A stretch of 33,450 nt of DNA from Pelagimonas sp. (GCA_025210455.1 JAOARQ010000006.1:1-33450), one strand, 5' to 3'. Counted from the first letter of the stretch, positions 8,519 to 17,124 are shown. A program made the numbers and translations. The notes: generated by a model not told the origin, from the sequence alone.

Positions 8519-9436
8519 ATGCCTCTCGCAATGAATCGAAACGTTTTCATCACCTGCGCCGTAACCGGTTCGGGTGGTACGCAGGACAAATCCCCCCATG
8601 TTCCACGTTCGCCCGAGCAAATCGCGAACTCAGCTATCGACGCGGCCAAGGCGGGTGCGGCAGTTGTGCATTGCCACGTGCGTGACCCCGAAACCGGGGC
8701 GCCCTCGCGTGATCTGGGCCTGTATCGTGAGCTGACCGAACGTGTGCGTGACGCCGAGGTGGACGTGGTTCTGAACCTGACCGCAGGCATGGGCGGCGAT
8801 ATCGTGTTCGGCTCGACGGAAAGCCCGTTTCCGGTCAACGAAGCGGCAACCGACATGATTGGCGCGACCGGGCGGATGGCGCATATCGCGGAATGTCTGC
8901 CCGAGATCTGCACTCTGGATTGCGGCACCATGAACTTTGCCGAGGCCGATTATGTGATGACCAACACCCCCGGCATGCTGCGGGCGATGGGGCAGATGAT
9001 GACCGATCTGGGCGTGAAGCCGGAAATCGAAGCCTTCGACACCGGTCACCTGTGGTTCGCCAAACAGCTGGTGACAGAAGGCATTCTGGAGCCCAATGCA
9101 CTGGTGCAGCTGTGCATGGGTGTGCCTTGGGGGGCACCGAACGACATCAACACGCTGATGGCGATGGTCAACGCGGTGCCATCCGACTGGACCTGGTCTG
9201 CCTTCTCGCTGGGCCGTGACCAGATGCCTTATGCTGCACAGGCTGTTTTGGCTGGCGGCAATGTTCGCGTTGGGCTGGAAGATAACCTGTTTCTGGAAAA
9301 AGGCGTTCTGGCCACCAATGCGCAATTGGTTGAACGCGCCGTGACCGTGATCGAAAACATGGGTGCCAAGATCATCGGTCCCGATGCCGTGCGTGAGAAA
9401 CTGGGTCTGACCAAACGCGCACCGGTTGCGAAATGA
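8519..9436 (+). CDS. cdhC: 3-dehydrocarnitine cleavage enzyme (BKACE / DUF849 family)
   Basis: The 305-residue protein belongs to the beta-keto acid cleavage enzymes. The TIM-barrel metal site is visible as HCHVRDP (H51, H53) and GLEDN (E254, D255); TGSGGTQDKSPHVP near residues 16-29 is the family N-terminal loop, and FDTGHLWFAK and MGVPWG are conserved strands. Members condense a beta-keto acid with acetyl-CoA and split it. In carnitine operons the substrate is 3-dehydrocarnitine, giving betainyl-CoA and acetoacetate. Position between a ligase for acetoacetate and a carnitine dehydrogenase supports this substrate strongly. An ATG at 8531 is an alternative start. The stop overlaps the next gene by 4 bp (ATGA). 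Confidence 0.93.
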   Translation: MPLAMNRNVFITCAVTGSGGTQDKSPHVPRSPEQIANSAIDAAKAGAAVVHCHVRDPETGAPSRDLGLYRELTERVRDAEVDVVLNLTAGMGGDIVFGSTESPFPVNEAATDMIGATGRMAHIAECLPEICTLDCGTMNFAEADYVMTNTPGMLRAMGQMMTDLGVKPEIEAFDTGHLWFAKQLVTEGILEPNALVQLCMGVPWGAPNDINTLMAMVNAVPSDWTWSAFSLGRDQMPYAAQAVLAGGNVRVGLEDNLFLEKGVLATNAQLVERAVTVIENMGAKIIGPDAVREKLGLTKRAPVAK

Positions 9437-10197
9437 GCGCGCGCGTTCTTGTAACTGCAGGTGCGGCCGGGATCGGCCGCGCCATTGCAGAACGGTTTTT
9501 GCAGGACGGGGCTCGCGTTGCAGTCTGTGACGCGGACCCTGCTGCCGTTCAGGAGTTTGCGGCTGCCCACCCCGGTGCAATCGCAGCCGTTGCGGATGTG
9601 ACCTCGGAACCCGAGATGGACGCGTTCCTGAATGGGATAGAAACAGAATGGGGCGGTATTGATGTGGTTTGCGCCAATGCCGGAACTGGCGGTCCCGCCG
9701 GTCCGATCGAAGATCTGGGATACGAGGACTGGCAGCGCTGTGTCGCCACTAATGTGCATGGATCATATCTGACCTGCCGTTGGGCCGCGCGCGTGATGAA
9801 GGCGCAGAAGAGCGGTCTGATTGCTATGACCTCATCCACTGCGGGGATCATGGGATACCCACTGCGTTCGCCCTATGCAGCGGCGAAATGGGCCATCGTG
9901 GGTATGACCAAAACGCTGGCGATGGAGTTGGGCCCCTTTGGCATCCGCGTCAATGCAATCTGCCCCGGCGCGGTGGAAGGTGAGCGCATGGACCGCGTGA
10001 TCTCCAATGAAGCTGCCGCCCGCGACGAAAGCGAAGACACTGTGCGCGCGTCCTATGTGACGGGGGTGTCCATGAAAACATGGGTCAAAGCGCAGGACAT
10101 CGCAAACAGCATTCATTTTTTGGCCTCGGATGCAGGCAACAAAATTTCCGGACAGATTCTGTCCGTTGATGGCCATACGGAGACACTTGCACCATGA
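9433..10197 (+). CDS. SDR-family dehydrogenase in the carnitine operon
   Basis: A complete 254-residue classical SDR. The NAD-binding motif is TAGAAGIG (8-15), and D33 at the end of strand 2 favours NAD over NADP. CANAG is at 80-84, the catalytic Ser lies in the TSST stretch (133-136), and Y148 and K152 are in SPYAAAKWAIVG. It is translationally coupled at both ends (ATGA overlaps at 9433 and 10194), so it is made with the carnitine enzymes. Candidates are a D-carnitine dehydrogenase, since the enzyme described from Agrobacterium has subunits of about this size, or a 3-hydroxybutyrate-type dehydrogenase linked to acetoacetate. Sequence alone does not decide. Confidence 0.88.
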   Translation: MSARVLVTAGAAGIGRAIAERFLQDGARVAVCDADPAAVQEFAAAHPGAIAAVADVTSEPEMDAFLNGIETEWGGIDVVCANAGTGGPAGPIEDLGYEDWQRCVATNVHGSYLTCRWAARVMKAQKSGLIAMTSSTAGIMGYPLRSPYAAAKWAIVGMTKTLAMELGPFGIRVNAICPGAVEGERMDRVISNEAAARDESEDTVRASYVTGVSMKTWVKAQDIANSIHFLASDAGNKISGQILSVDGHTETLAP

Positions 10198-11618
10198 CAC
10201 AAAAAGCAACCATCGTCGGCGGCGGCGTGATCGGCGGGGGCTGGGTCGCCCGATTTCTTCTGAACGGCTGGAACGTGTCGGTTTTTGATCCGGACCCGGC
10301 AGCGGAACGCAAAATCGGCGAAGTCCTGGCCAATGCACGCCGCGCACTGCCTGCGCTCTATGACAAGACGATGCCTGCCGAAGGCACTCTGACCTTTCAT
10401 GACGACATGGGCGAGGCTCTGGCCGGTGCCGCGTGGGTTCAGGAAAGCGTGCCCGAGCGTCTGGACCTCAAGCACAAGATTCACGCGCAGATTGACGAAC
10501 TGACGCCTGCGGATGCGGTGATCGGGTCCTCGACCTCGGGGTTCAAGCCGTCTGAACTGAACGAGCATGGCGGGCGCGTTGTCGTCGCGCACCCGTTCAA
10601 CCCTGTCTACCTGCTGCCACTGGTCGAACTGGTAGGGGACGCCGACACCTGTGCCAAAGCGTCCGACATCCTGCGGTCGATCGGAATGTATCCGCTGACC
10701 GTCCGCAAGGAAATTGACGCCCATATCGGCGACCGTCTGCTGGAGGCCGTCTGGCGCGAAGGCCTGTGGCTGATCAAAGATGGCATCTGCACCACCGAAG
10801 AGCTGGACGAAGTCATCCGCATGGGCTTTGGCCTGCGGTGGGCACAGATGGGCCTGTTCGAAACCTACCGCATTGCCGGTGGTGAGGCTGGAATGAAGCA
10901 CTTCATGGCGCAGTTCGGCCCGGCACTGGAATGGCCCTGGACCAAACTGATGGACGTGCCTGAGTTCACCGATGAACTGGTCGATCTGATCGCCGGCCAG
11001 TCGGATGCGCAATCCGGCCATATGTCGATCCGCGAGCTTGAGCGTCTACGCGACGACAACCTGATCGGCATGATGCGCGCGCTGAAGAAAACCGGAAGCG
11101 GCGCGGGTGGAGTGCTGAATACGCACGAAGCCACCATGCCCGAACCGGCGGTTGGTGATCTGCCGGTCACTGTTGATCGCTCCATCCCGCAAAGTTGGAC
11201 GGACTATAACGGCCACATGAACGAGGCGCATTATCTTGAGGCCTCGGCCCAGGCGACCGACCGGTTCATGGAGATAATCGGTGCTGATGCGGACTATGTG
11301 GCGGCGGGCAGCAGCTATTTCACCGTTGAAAACCACATGCAGTTTCTGGACGAGCTGCACGCGGGCGACCGTCTGATAATCACCACGCATGTATTGCAGG
11401 GGGAAGGCAAAAAGCTGCATCTGTTCCACCGACTTCATGGTGAGGACGATCAACTGGCCGCCACGGTTGAAACGATGCTGATCCACATGGACCTGAACGC
11501 ACGCAAAACATCCCTGCCGTCCGAGGCCGTGGCAGCGAAACTCGCAACTTACGCTCAGGATCACGCAAAGCTGCCCGCGCCGCAGGGTGTTGGCCGTCAC
11601 GTGGGCCAGCGAGGTTAG
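10194..11618 (+). CDS. cdhA: L-carnitine dehydrogenase fused to betainyl-CoA thioesterase
   Basis: This is a two-domain protein of 474 residues. Residues 1-315 form a 3-hydroxyacyl-CoA-dehydrogenase-type fold: VGGGVIGGG (8-16) with D32 for NAD, the SSTSGFKPSEL stretch, and HPFNPVYLLPLVE with the catalytic H133. This oxidises L-carnitine to 3-dehydrocarnitine. Residues 322-474 form a hotdog thioesterase, with DYNGHMNEAHYLE (337-349) matching the active-site helix of 4-hydroxybenzoyl-CoA-type thioesterases; it should release glycine betaine from betainyl-CoA. In Pseudomonas the two activities are separate genes (cdhA, cdhB); fused forms are known in alphaproteobacteria. The protein therefore holds the steps before and after the BKACE reaction. 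Confidence 0.93.
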   Translation: MTQKATIVGGGVIGGGWVARFLLNGWNVSVFDPDPAAERKIGEVLANARRALPALYDKTMPAEGTLTFHDDMGEALAGAAWVQESVPERLDLKHKIHAQIDELTPADAVIGSSTSGFKPSELNEHGGRVVVAHPFNPVYLLPLVELVGDADTCAKASDILRSIGMYPLTVRKEIDAHIGDRLLEAVWREGLWLIKDGICTTEELDEVIRMGFGLRWAQMGLFETYRIAGGEAGMKHFMAQFGPALEWPWTKLMDVPEFTDELVDLIAGQSDAQSGHMSIRELERLRDDNLIGMMRALKKTGSGAGGVLNTHEATMPEPAVGDLPVTVDRSIPQSWTDYNGHMNEAHYLEASAQATDRFMEIIGADADYVAAGSSYFTVENHMQFLDELHAGDRLIITTHVLQGEGKKLHLFHRLHGEDDQLAATVETMLIHMDLNARKTSLPSEAVAAKLATYAQDHAKLPAPQGVGRHVGQRG

Positions 11619-11671
11619 GAAACACATGTGCGGCCTCTTATTCGCCTCGAATGAGGGCCGGCATTCATTGG

Positions 11672-11703
11672 CGGATCGGGCCAGTAAAACCCGATCCGTT
11701 TTT
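11672..11703 (+). terminator. intrinsic terminator between carnitine dehydrogenase and BCCT genes
   Basis: CGGATCGGG (11672-11680) pairs perfectly with CCCGATCCG (11690-11698) around a 9-nt loop, followed by TTTTT. It lies 53 bp after the dehydrogenase/thioesterase stop and 48 bp before the BCCT start. It should end or attenuate the enzyme transcript, so the transporter is either expressed at a lower level by read-through or has its own promoter. Confidence 0.82.
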
Positions 11704-11751
11704 GGGAGAACTGACAACTACGACATAGCTTTGTCAGAAAGGGAGGGCTCG

Positions 11752-13443
11752 ATGGACGAGCAACATCAGAATTCAAATCTTGTGGCGAAGGAGGGTTTTT
11801 TCACCGGCCTTCACCCGGGAATGGGCATCGCCGCGAAAGGTATGATCGCGGCCTTTGTGATTTTCACGGTCATGAACGTGGAATTTGCAGGCGGATTGTA
11901 TAAATCCATCCGCAGCTGGATCGAAAACGGTCTGAGCTTTTACTATATCACGCTGTTCGCCATCGCGTTCTTCTTCTGCATATGGCTGATGTTCTCAAAG
12001 TTCGGAACACTGCGTCTGGGCGATGATGACTCGCGCCCCGAATTTGGCAATTTCAGTTGGGTCGCGATGCTGTTCTCGGCCGGTATCGGTATCGGCATCC
12101 TGTTCTTCGGGGTAGCGGAACCGATCTTCTATTTCGACAATTCGGCTGTCTGGGGTTATCCGAACAACCCGCATGCCGATCTGGCGGGTCACACGGAAAT
12201 GGATATGCAACGCGCCACTGACGCAATGCGTGTCACCTACTTCCATTGGGGTCTGCATGGTTGGGCGCTGTATGTCTTGGTGGGCCTGAGCCTAGCCTAT
12301 TTCGGGTTTCGCAAGAAACTGCCTCTGACCATGCGCTCGGCTCTGTACCCTTTGATCGGTGAACGCATCTATGGCCCCTGGGGGCACGCAGTGGACCTGC
12401 TGGCGGTGTTCGGCTCGGTCTTCGGGATCGCCACTTCGCTTGGCCTGGGCTCAAGCCAGATGGTGACGGGCCTGAATGTGCTGTTCGGCATCGAAGGCTC
12501 AACTACACTGCAGATCGGTCTGATCGTACTGGTCAGCATTATTGCTATCGTCTCGACCGTATCGGGTGTTGGTAAAGGTATCCGTATCATCTCGGAATGG
12601 AACATCTGGCTGTCGATCCTGCTGCTGGCGCTGTTTGTCATCATCGGTCCGTTCCAGTGGTTGATGGGCTTTTTCGTGACGTCCATGGGCGACTACCTGT
12701 GGAACTTCATCCCTATGGGCTTCTGGGCGGCAACGTCTGAGGAACATATCGCATGGCAGGGTGGCTGGACGATCTTCTATTGGGGCTGGTGGATCGCATG
12801 GGCACCGATGGTCGGCATGTTCATCGCTCGGATTTCGCGCGGGCGCACCATCCGGGAGTTCATGGTGGGCGTGCTGTTTGTACCGACCGTCATGGTGTTC
12901 TTCTGGCTGTGCATGTTTGGCGGAAACGCCATCTGGCAAGAACTGCACATGGGCGCAGGCCCTGCCTCGGAAGGCGGTGCAGGTGTTATCCAGACCGTAC
13001 GTAACTGGGACCTGCCTGCCGCTTTGTACGGCACCATCGGCAATCTGGGCGCGACCTCATGGATAGGTAACATGGAATGGATGGCATGGCCGATGTCAGC
13101 ACTGGCGACCATCTTGCTTTTCTCGTGGTTCGTAACCTCTGCAGATTCAGGCACATTGGTCATCACCACGATGCTCTCGATGGGTGACGACAATCCCCCC
13201 AAGAAGTTTCGCATCATCTGGGGTGTCGGGATTGGTGGCACAGCAATCGCATTGATGCTGGCAGGCGGTCTGAGCGCATTGCAAACAGCTTCAATCGCTG
13301 CAGCCTTCCCGATCTCATTCGTGCTGATCGCAATGGTCTGGGGTCTGATGAAGTCGTTGAACGATGACCCGTCCGCTACTCCGATTCAGCAACAGGATGT
13401 TGCGCCGGACGGCACACGGCTGAAACAGGACCTGCATGCATAA
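11752..13443 (+). CDS. BCCT-family betaine/carnitine transporter
   Basis: A 563-residue inner-membrane protein of the betaine/carnitine/choline transporter family with about 12 helices. Signatures include the glycine-rich segment FSAGIGIGILFFGVAEPI and the substrate-helix motif WTIFYWGWWIAWAPMVGMFI followed by ARISRGRTIREF, then FSWFVTSADSGTLV. ATG 11752 is chosen because GGGAGG lies just upstream. The frame stays open to 11587, but that extension would run through the terminator hairpin and is not hydrophobic. By context it imports carnitine or a carnitine-like betaine. The short polar tails argue against a long osmosensing C-terminus like that of BetP. The substrate is inferred. Confidence 0.92.
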   Translation: MDEQHQNSNLVAKEGFFTGLHPGMGIAAKGMIAAFVIFTVMNVEFAGGLYKSIRSWIENGLSFYYITLFAIAFFFCIWLMFSKFGTLRLGDDDSRPEFGNFSWVAMLFSAGIGIGILFFGVAEPIFYFDNSAVWGYPNNPHADLAGHTEMDMQRATDAMRVTYFHWGLHGWALYVLVGLSLAYFGFRKKLPLTMRSALYPLIGERIYGPWGHAVDLLAVFGSVFGIATSLGLGSSQMVTGLNVLFGIEGSTTLQIGLIVLVSIIAIVSTVSGVGKGIRIISEWNIWLSILLLALFVIIGPFQWLMGFFVTSMGDYLWNFIPMGFWAATSEEHIAWQGGWTIFYWGWWIAWAPMVGMFIARISRGRTIREFMVGVLFVPTVMVFFWLCMFGGNAIWQELHMGAGPASEGGAGVIQTVRNWDLPAALYGTIGNLGATSWIGNMEWMAWPMSALATILLFSWFVTSADSGTLVITTMLSMGDDNPPKKFRIIWGVGIGGTAIALMLAGGLSALQTASIAAAFPISFVLIAMVWGLMKSLNDDPSATPIQQQDVAPDGTRLKQDLHA

Positions 13444-13463
13444 CCTGCTTAGGTAAACAATCT

Positions 13464-13494
13464 GGACCGGGCCCTCATGGCCCGGTCCTTTATT
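13464..13494 (+). terminator. intrinsic terminator after BCCT gene
   Basis: GGACCGGGCC (13464-13473) and GGCCCGGTCC (13479-13488) form a perfect 10-bp GC-rich stem with a 5-nt loop (ctcat), followed by tttatt. It starts 20 bp after the BCCT stop and marks the end of the carnitine locus. Confidence 0.88.
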
Positions 13495-13554
13495 AGAATA
13501 TTTTCTGTGTCGGTCTATCTCGTCACGGCAGCGCCTCGTACCATGACCCGGCAG

Positions 13555-13990
13555 GGATGGTGTCGCAAACTTTTCTCTTACCAACATCCTGCTCGATGGG
13601 CTGTTGCGCAGCCTAATTATGTGATCAACTTGGCATTCCTTGAGCTTTGCCGAAAACCTCCCGGCAGAATGAAGGCGGGTTGGAAATTCCTGTGTTTAAG
13701 CGGTTACGCGGTCTGGACCTCCCATCATTTTGCCTTCAGTTTTCGGGAGGCGGAGGATCTGATAGCCGCGCGCGGCATCGCGTTTCTTACGAAACGATCC
13801 GAGTTTGGGTTTCGCGTTTCGGTGTCCAGTTCGCCGCAAAGCTCCAACTGGACCGGTTGCGCCCGGCTGACAAATGGCACTTCGACGAAGTCGTAATTCC
13901 GATTAAAGGCAAGAACGGCATTTGCCCCGCCGAATGTTACAACAGCAAGGGTCGAAAAGAAGATTCCTATTTCGGTGAGAGTTTCGTTTA
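13555..13990 (+). mobile_element. IS6-family remnant (5' part of transposase, frameshifted)
   Basis: A ggtgtcgcaaacttttc sequence at about 13559 resembles an IS6 end. Plus-strand frames then give FSFREAEDLIAARGIA and, in a second frame, VSYETIRVWVSRFGVQFAAK followed by ADKWHFDEVVIPIKGKNG, the helix-turn-helix and first catalytic Asp region of IS6-type transposases. At least one frameshift separates them, and similarity ends near 13920, before the second Asp. The stretch from there to 13990 is not recognisable. Confidence 0.75.
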
Positions 13991-14009
13991 CATCTTAAGC
14001 CCGTAAAAC

Positions 14010-14220
14010 AGCGAGGGGCAAAGCCCAGATGGTCAATCAAATCAGAGACATCCTTAGCGCGCAGCCCATGGGAACCGATTCAGTGTCCGTACCAACTGCC
14101 TCATTGTTTTCTTCGGTTCAACTGAACTGGTCTGATCATCAGGGGTCACCGCTGCCATATGCATGGTTGAACCAATAAATATCTCAGGCTGTATTTTGCG
14201 GTTCAGGCGGATCAGGGAGG
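14010..14220. other. spacer between IS remnants, nothing recognised
   Basis: A minus-strand reading (IQPEIFIGSTMHMAAVTPDD) looks vaguely coding but has no start signal and no family I can name. It is left unassigned between IS6 and IS481 debris. Confidence 0.3.
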
Positions 14221-14221
14221 C

Positions 14222-14480
14222 ATGAGACATGGCTGCGTGGCTTCCGCAAGAAGCTCCACGACAGCATCGCTGCCTCGCAGGCCATCTGGAGGCATGGCTG
14301 CACCACGACAACCGCGTGCGCCCGCATCAGGTTAAAATGTGTTGCGGAAAAACGCCCTTCGGGACTATGATCGAAGGGCAGAAGTCTGGAAGGAAAAGTT
14401 CGCGCAGTGAATTTGGCCTGACAGACGCCGCTATAAACACGGCCAACTGTAAGATCACATCGGAACTATTACAAATGAAG
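14222..14480 (+). mobile_element. IS481-type integrase, C-terminal remnant
   Basis: The plus frame ends with LEAWLHHDNRVRPHQVKMCC and GKTPFGTMIEGQK, which matches the final YNxxRxHQGxxCxGxTP(x)xT segment of IS481-family transposases. The downstream noncoding sequence (caactgtaagatcacatcggaactattaca) resembles the end of such elements. The catalytic D-D part is absent. Confidence 0.6.
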
Positions 14481-14495
14481 TCATTGGCGTGTGTT

Positions 14496-14720
14496 TCAAG
14501 CTGTGAATGCGTGTACTAGTGGTGGCGTTTGACCTTCGCGCTCCTTGATGGTCCGGTTCATGCGCTCAACCCGGTCGTTGGTCCAGGGGTGGTTCATCTT
14601 AATCAGCCGGTTATCGATCTCATGTTCGCGACAGACGCGGTCACACCCGTCAGCGTTGCGATGGTGATCATGAAAGTCCGTTTTAACGCGCCGCTCAGCC
14701 TGAAAGCAGCAAGCAATTTT
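14496..14720 (-). mobile_element. IS481/IS3-type integrase core fragment
   Basis: The minus strand encodes CREHEIDNRLIKMNHPWTND followed by RVERMNRTIKE, the region around the catalytic Glu of IS481-type rve integrases (the usual form is EHRLTKPNHPWTNGQVERMNRTIKE). The frame diverges on both sides. It faces the neighbouring IS481 C-terminal remnant, so two different elements or an inverted rearrangement are present. Confidence 0.65.
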
Positions 14721-15072
14721 GACATCTGGCCCAGCATTGCGGGAGGTTGCGGCCAGTTGTTCGACCCAGCGGCCCACAACCGAAGTGTAAGATTGAGCCT
14801 GCGCGATCAAGATTCTGCTTCTGCATCAGTGCTCTCAAAGGCCCGTTCCTGAGACCAGGTGAACAGCTTTCTTGGATCGCATTCCAACGCAGCACAGAGA
14901 GAGAAGATTATATCGTTTCGGTTAATGACGTTCGGGTTCTCGGTCTGGAAAGCGGTGGTGGGGGCATGTTTACCTTTGTCGGTCGACAGCCCCCGACCAA
15001 ACCTGATTTGCCCTTCGGCTGCTGGAAAGAGCGGCGTTGAATCGCTTCAGCAATTCTGGCAACTAACGCGCG
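14721..15072. other. region without recognised gene, upstream of the reductase stop
   Basis: Several short open frames occur on both strands with no motif, start signal or coherent composition. By position it would be a natural place for an oxygenase gene partner of the reductase, but no oxygenase-like sequence is visible. Confidence 0.35.
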
Positions 15073-16134
15073 TCAGGCGTCCAACGCAACAGCGCCTTTT
15101 GGCCAGCTGCAGCAGGCTAGGACATACCCGGCCTCTGCTTCGCCTGGCATCAGCCCGCCCATGTCTTTCATTTCGACCTGCCCCTGGGTCACGATGACCT
15201 TGCAATTGCCGCAGACGCCTTGCTGACAGGCCGAGTCGATCCAGACGCCCGCATTCAAAGCTGCTTCCAGAAGTGTTTCGCCTTCGGCGCAGTTGCCGTT
15301 TTTGCCGCTGAGGGAAAAGAATACCTCGCCGCCGGTGCCTGAGGATTCCTCGATGACGATTTTTTCACCGAAGCTCTCTTCGTGGATGGCTGCAAACGGG
15401 ATCTCGCTGGCGACCGATCGGGCAGCCTTCATGAAGCCCTCCGGCCCGCACATGAAGATGCTGCGCTCGGCGTGATCTGGTACCAGCCGCTGAAGCAACG
15501 CGGCTGAAACTTGCCCAGTCTCTCCAGTAAAGGATGGATCATCCCGCGAATCTACCACCAGATACACGGTCACGTTTTTGAACCGTTTGCTCAGAAACTC
15601 CAACTGGTCGCGGAAGATGATGTCCTTTGGCGAACGGGCAAAATGCACGAACACGACATCCTTCGGCAGCGTGACATCGGTTATGTACTGGAGCATCGAC
15701 ATCACTGGGGTGACACCCGAACCGCCGGACAGTAGCAGCGGTTTTTCGCACGGGATATCGATCCAATTGAAGCCCCCGGAGATATCGGCGATTTCAACTT
15801 CCGAACCAGGCTGAACGTCATCGTTGAGATAGTTTGACACCAATCCGCCCGGCACCCGCTTGACCGTCACTTGGATGTTGTGCGGCCGAGTCGGTGTGGA
15901 GGAAATGGAGTACGCGCGAACATGCGTTTCTCCGCCAATCTGAAAGCTAAAAGTGACGTGTTGCCCGGGTTTAAAATCAAAGCTGCGGCTCTGAGCATCC
16001 TCGAAAACCAAGGTCTTGCAATCGTGTGTCTCTTTGATCACAGCTTTGCAGATCAGGGTTCCCGGCCCGCCAGCATAGCAGGGCTGTGTATTTGCTGAGC
16101 TCAGGGAAAACGGGCTGTCGGTAGCGACGAGCAT
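15073..16134 (-). CDS. FAD/NAD(P) oxidoreductase with C-terminal 2Fe-2S ferredoxin domain
   Basis: The 353-residue protein combines a ferredoxin-NAD(P) reductase core and a plant-type ferredoxin. The FAD motif is RAYS (73-76) within HVRAYSISSTP, the pyridine-nucleotide motif is GGSGVTPVMSML (137-148), and MCGPEGF is at 228-234. The cluster ligands are C303, C308, C311 and C341 (C-x4-C-x2-C-x29-C). This is the layout of reductases for Rieske mono-oxygenases such as the glycine betaine demethylase reductase GbcB, and of PaaE/HmpX-type proteins. ATG 16134 follows a GGAGG box. It is adjacent to a LysR gene and faces the amidohydrolase/Rieske ferredoxin genes, with no oxygenase nearby. The substrate system is unresolved; glycine betaine is plausible because the carnitine operon produces it. 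Confidence 0.87.
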   Translation of the reverse strand: MLVATDSPFSLSSANTQPCYAGGPGTLICKAVIKETHDCKTLVFEDAQSRSFDFKPGQHVTFSFQIGGETHVRAYSISSTPTRPHNIQVTVKRVPGGLVSNYLNDDVQPGSEVEIADISGGFNWIDIPCEKPLLLSGGSGVTPVMSMLQYITDVTLPKDVVFVHFARSPKDIIFRDQLEFLSKRFKNVTVYLVVDSRDDPSFTGETGQVSAALLQRLVPDHAERSIFMCGPEGFMKAARSVASEIPFAAIHEESFGEKIVIEESSGTGGEVFFSLSGKNGNCAEGETLLEAALNAGVWIDSACQQGVCGNCKVIVTQGQVEMKDMGGLMPGEAEAGYVLACCSWPKGAVALDA

Positions 16135-16212
16135 GGTGCAGTAACCTCCACGATAAACTTCGCGGGAAGATACCGCCGTAGCCCGATAGAAAAATACACA
16201 AGAAATACCTCT

Positions 16213-17088
16213 TTAATCGAAATCATCGATGGAACGATGCAGTATTGCCTTTCGGATGAGTGAAATTGCCTGTGACACAAGCGGGTCGTGCCGTTTGCGA
16301 GCATGTACAATAGAATACAGCGGCTGGGGAATCACTGGCGCCCCCTCTACTTGCTTTAATTTCGGGACCGCATCCCGAAATGCAGGGACTGCCAAGCTTG
16401 GCAGATATGCAGTGCCGCCATCTGTCTTCAAAAACCCTATCGCAATGTCGTCACTGCCGACGACGGTTTGAACCTGTGATAGGTTCGGAAATACCTCGTC
16501 ATGCTGACGGTCAAAGTAAGAGGTGTATGCCACCTTGATATACCGGGTCCAATTCACATCACGGAAATTGTCACAGTCGGTGGACATCATCACATAATTC
16601 TCGGAACCGAACTCGGCCACATGCACATCCGGGTATTGCTGAGGAGCGAAAAGGATGCCGATATCGGATTCTCCGGTCAAAATATCTCGCTGAATCTGTT
16701 GAGAAAAGTTGGCCTCCAAATAGAGATCGAGCTTTGGCACGTCCTTGCGGATCTGCTTTGCCCAATCCACCAGAACAGATTGCGCCAGGCTGAATTGAAC
16801 CGACACCCTGAGCCGCGGGCGGCTGAGTCCACTGCCTACTGATACGTCCCGCTTGGCAAAAGTCCACGCAGCCAAAAACGAGCGGCAATGCGTTTCAAAC
16901 CTGCGCCCGGCAGCGGTCGGGTCAGCGCCGCCGCGCCCGCGCTCAAACAGCCGGGTGTCCAGTTCATCTTCCAGCTGGCGTATCCGCGCGCTGACGGTCG
17001 ACTGAGTGACATTTAGCCGTTCGGCAGTACGGTTGAAGTTCCTGGTTTCCAGAACATCCAAGTAAGTAAGAAGCAGTTGTCGATTCAT
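16213..17088 (-). CDS. LysR-family transcriptional regulator
   Basis: The protein of about 291 residues has the N-terminal helix-turn-helix of LysR proteins (LTYLDVLETRNFNRTAERLN, VTQSTVSARIRQLEDEL, then TRLFERGRGG). A periplasmic-binding-protein-like sensor follows (about residues 90-290). I place the start at ATG 17088 because the peptide MNRQLLLTYLDVLE fits the family start; an ATG at 17118 would add ten residues. The gene is divergent from the amidohydrolase at 17214 and lies 78 bp upstream of the oxidoreductase gene in the same direction, so it probably controls both. The inducer is unknown. Confidence 0.88.
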   Translation of the reverse strand: MNRQLLLTYLDVLETRNFNRTAERLNVTQSTVSARIRQLEDELDTRLFERGRGGADPTAAGRRFETHCRSFLAAWTFAKRDVSVGSGLSRPRLRVSVQFSLAQSVLVDWAKQIRKDVPKLDLYLEANFSQQIQRDILTGESDIGILFAPQQYPDVHVAEFGSENYVMMSTDCDNFRDVNWTRYIKVAYTSYFDRQHDEVFPNLSQVQTVVGSDDIAIGFLKTDGGTAYLPSLAVPAFRDAVPKLKQVEGAPVIPQPLYSIVHARKRHDPLVSQAISLIRKAILHRSIDDFD

Positions 17089-17124
17089 TTGATCATTGTT
17101 TCCGATTAAAAGGGGCATATCAAT

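Noticed and set aside
8630-9580. Long minus-strand frame of 316 codons opposite the BKACE/SDR genes
   Set aside because: It is the antisense shadow of two genes with clear catalytic motifs; its sequence is rich in His, Gln and Arg with no family pattern.
10113-11021. Minus-strand frame of 302 codons opposite carnitine dehydrogenase
   Set aside because: An antisense shadow of a high-GC gene with no motif or start signal.
11587-11751. N-terminal extension of the BCCT frame
   Set aside because: It runs through an intrinsic terminator hairpin, has no ribosome site, is not like the family, and a strong GGGAGG site precedes ATG 11752.
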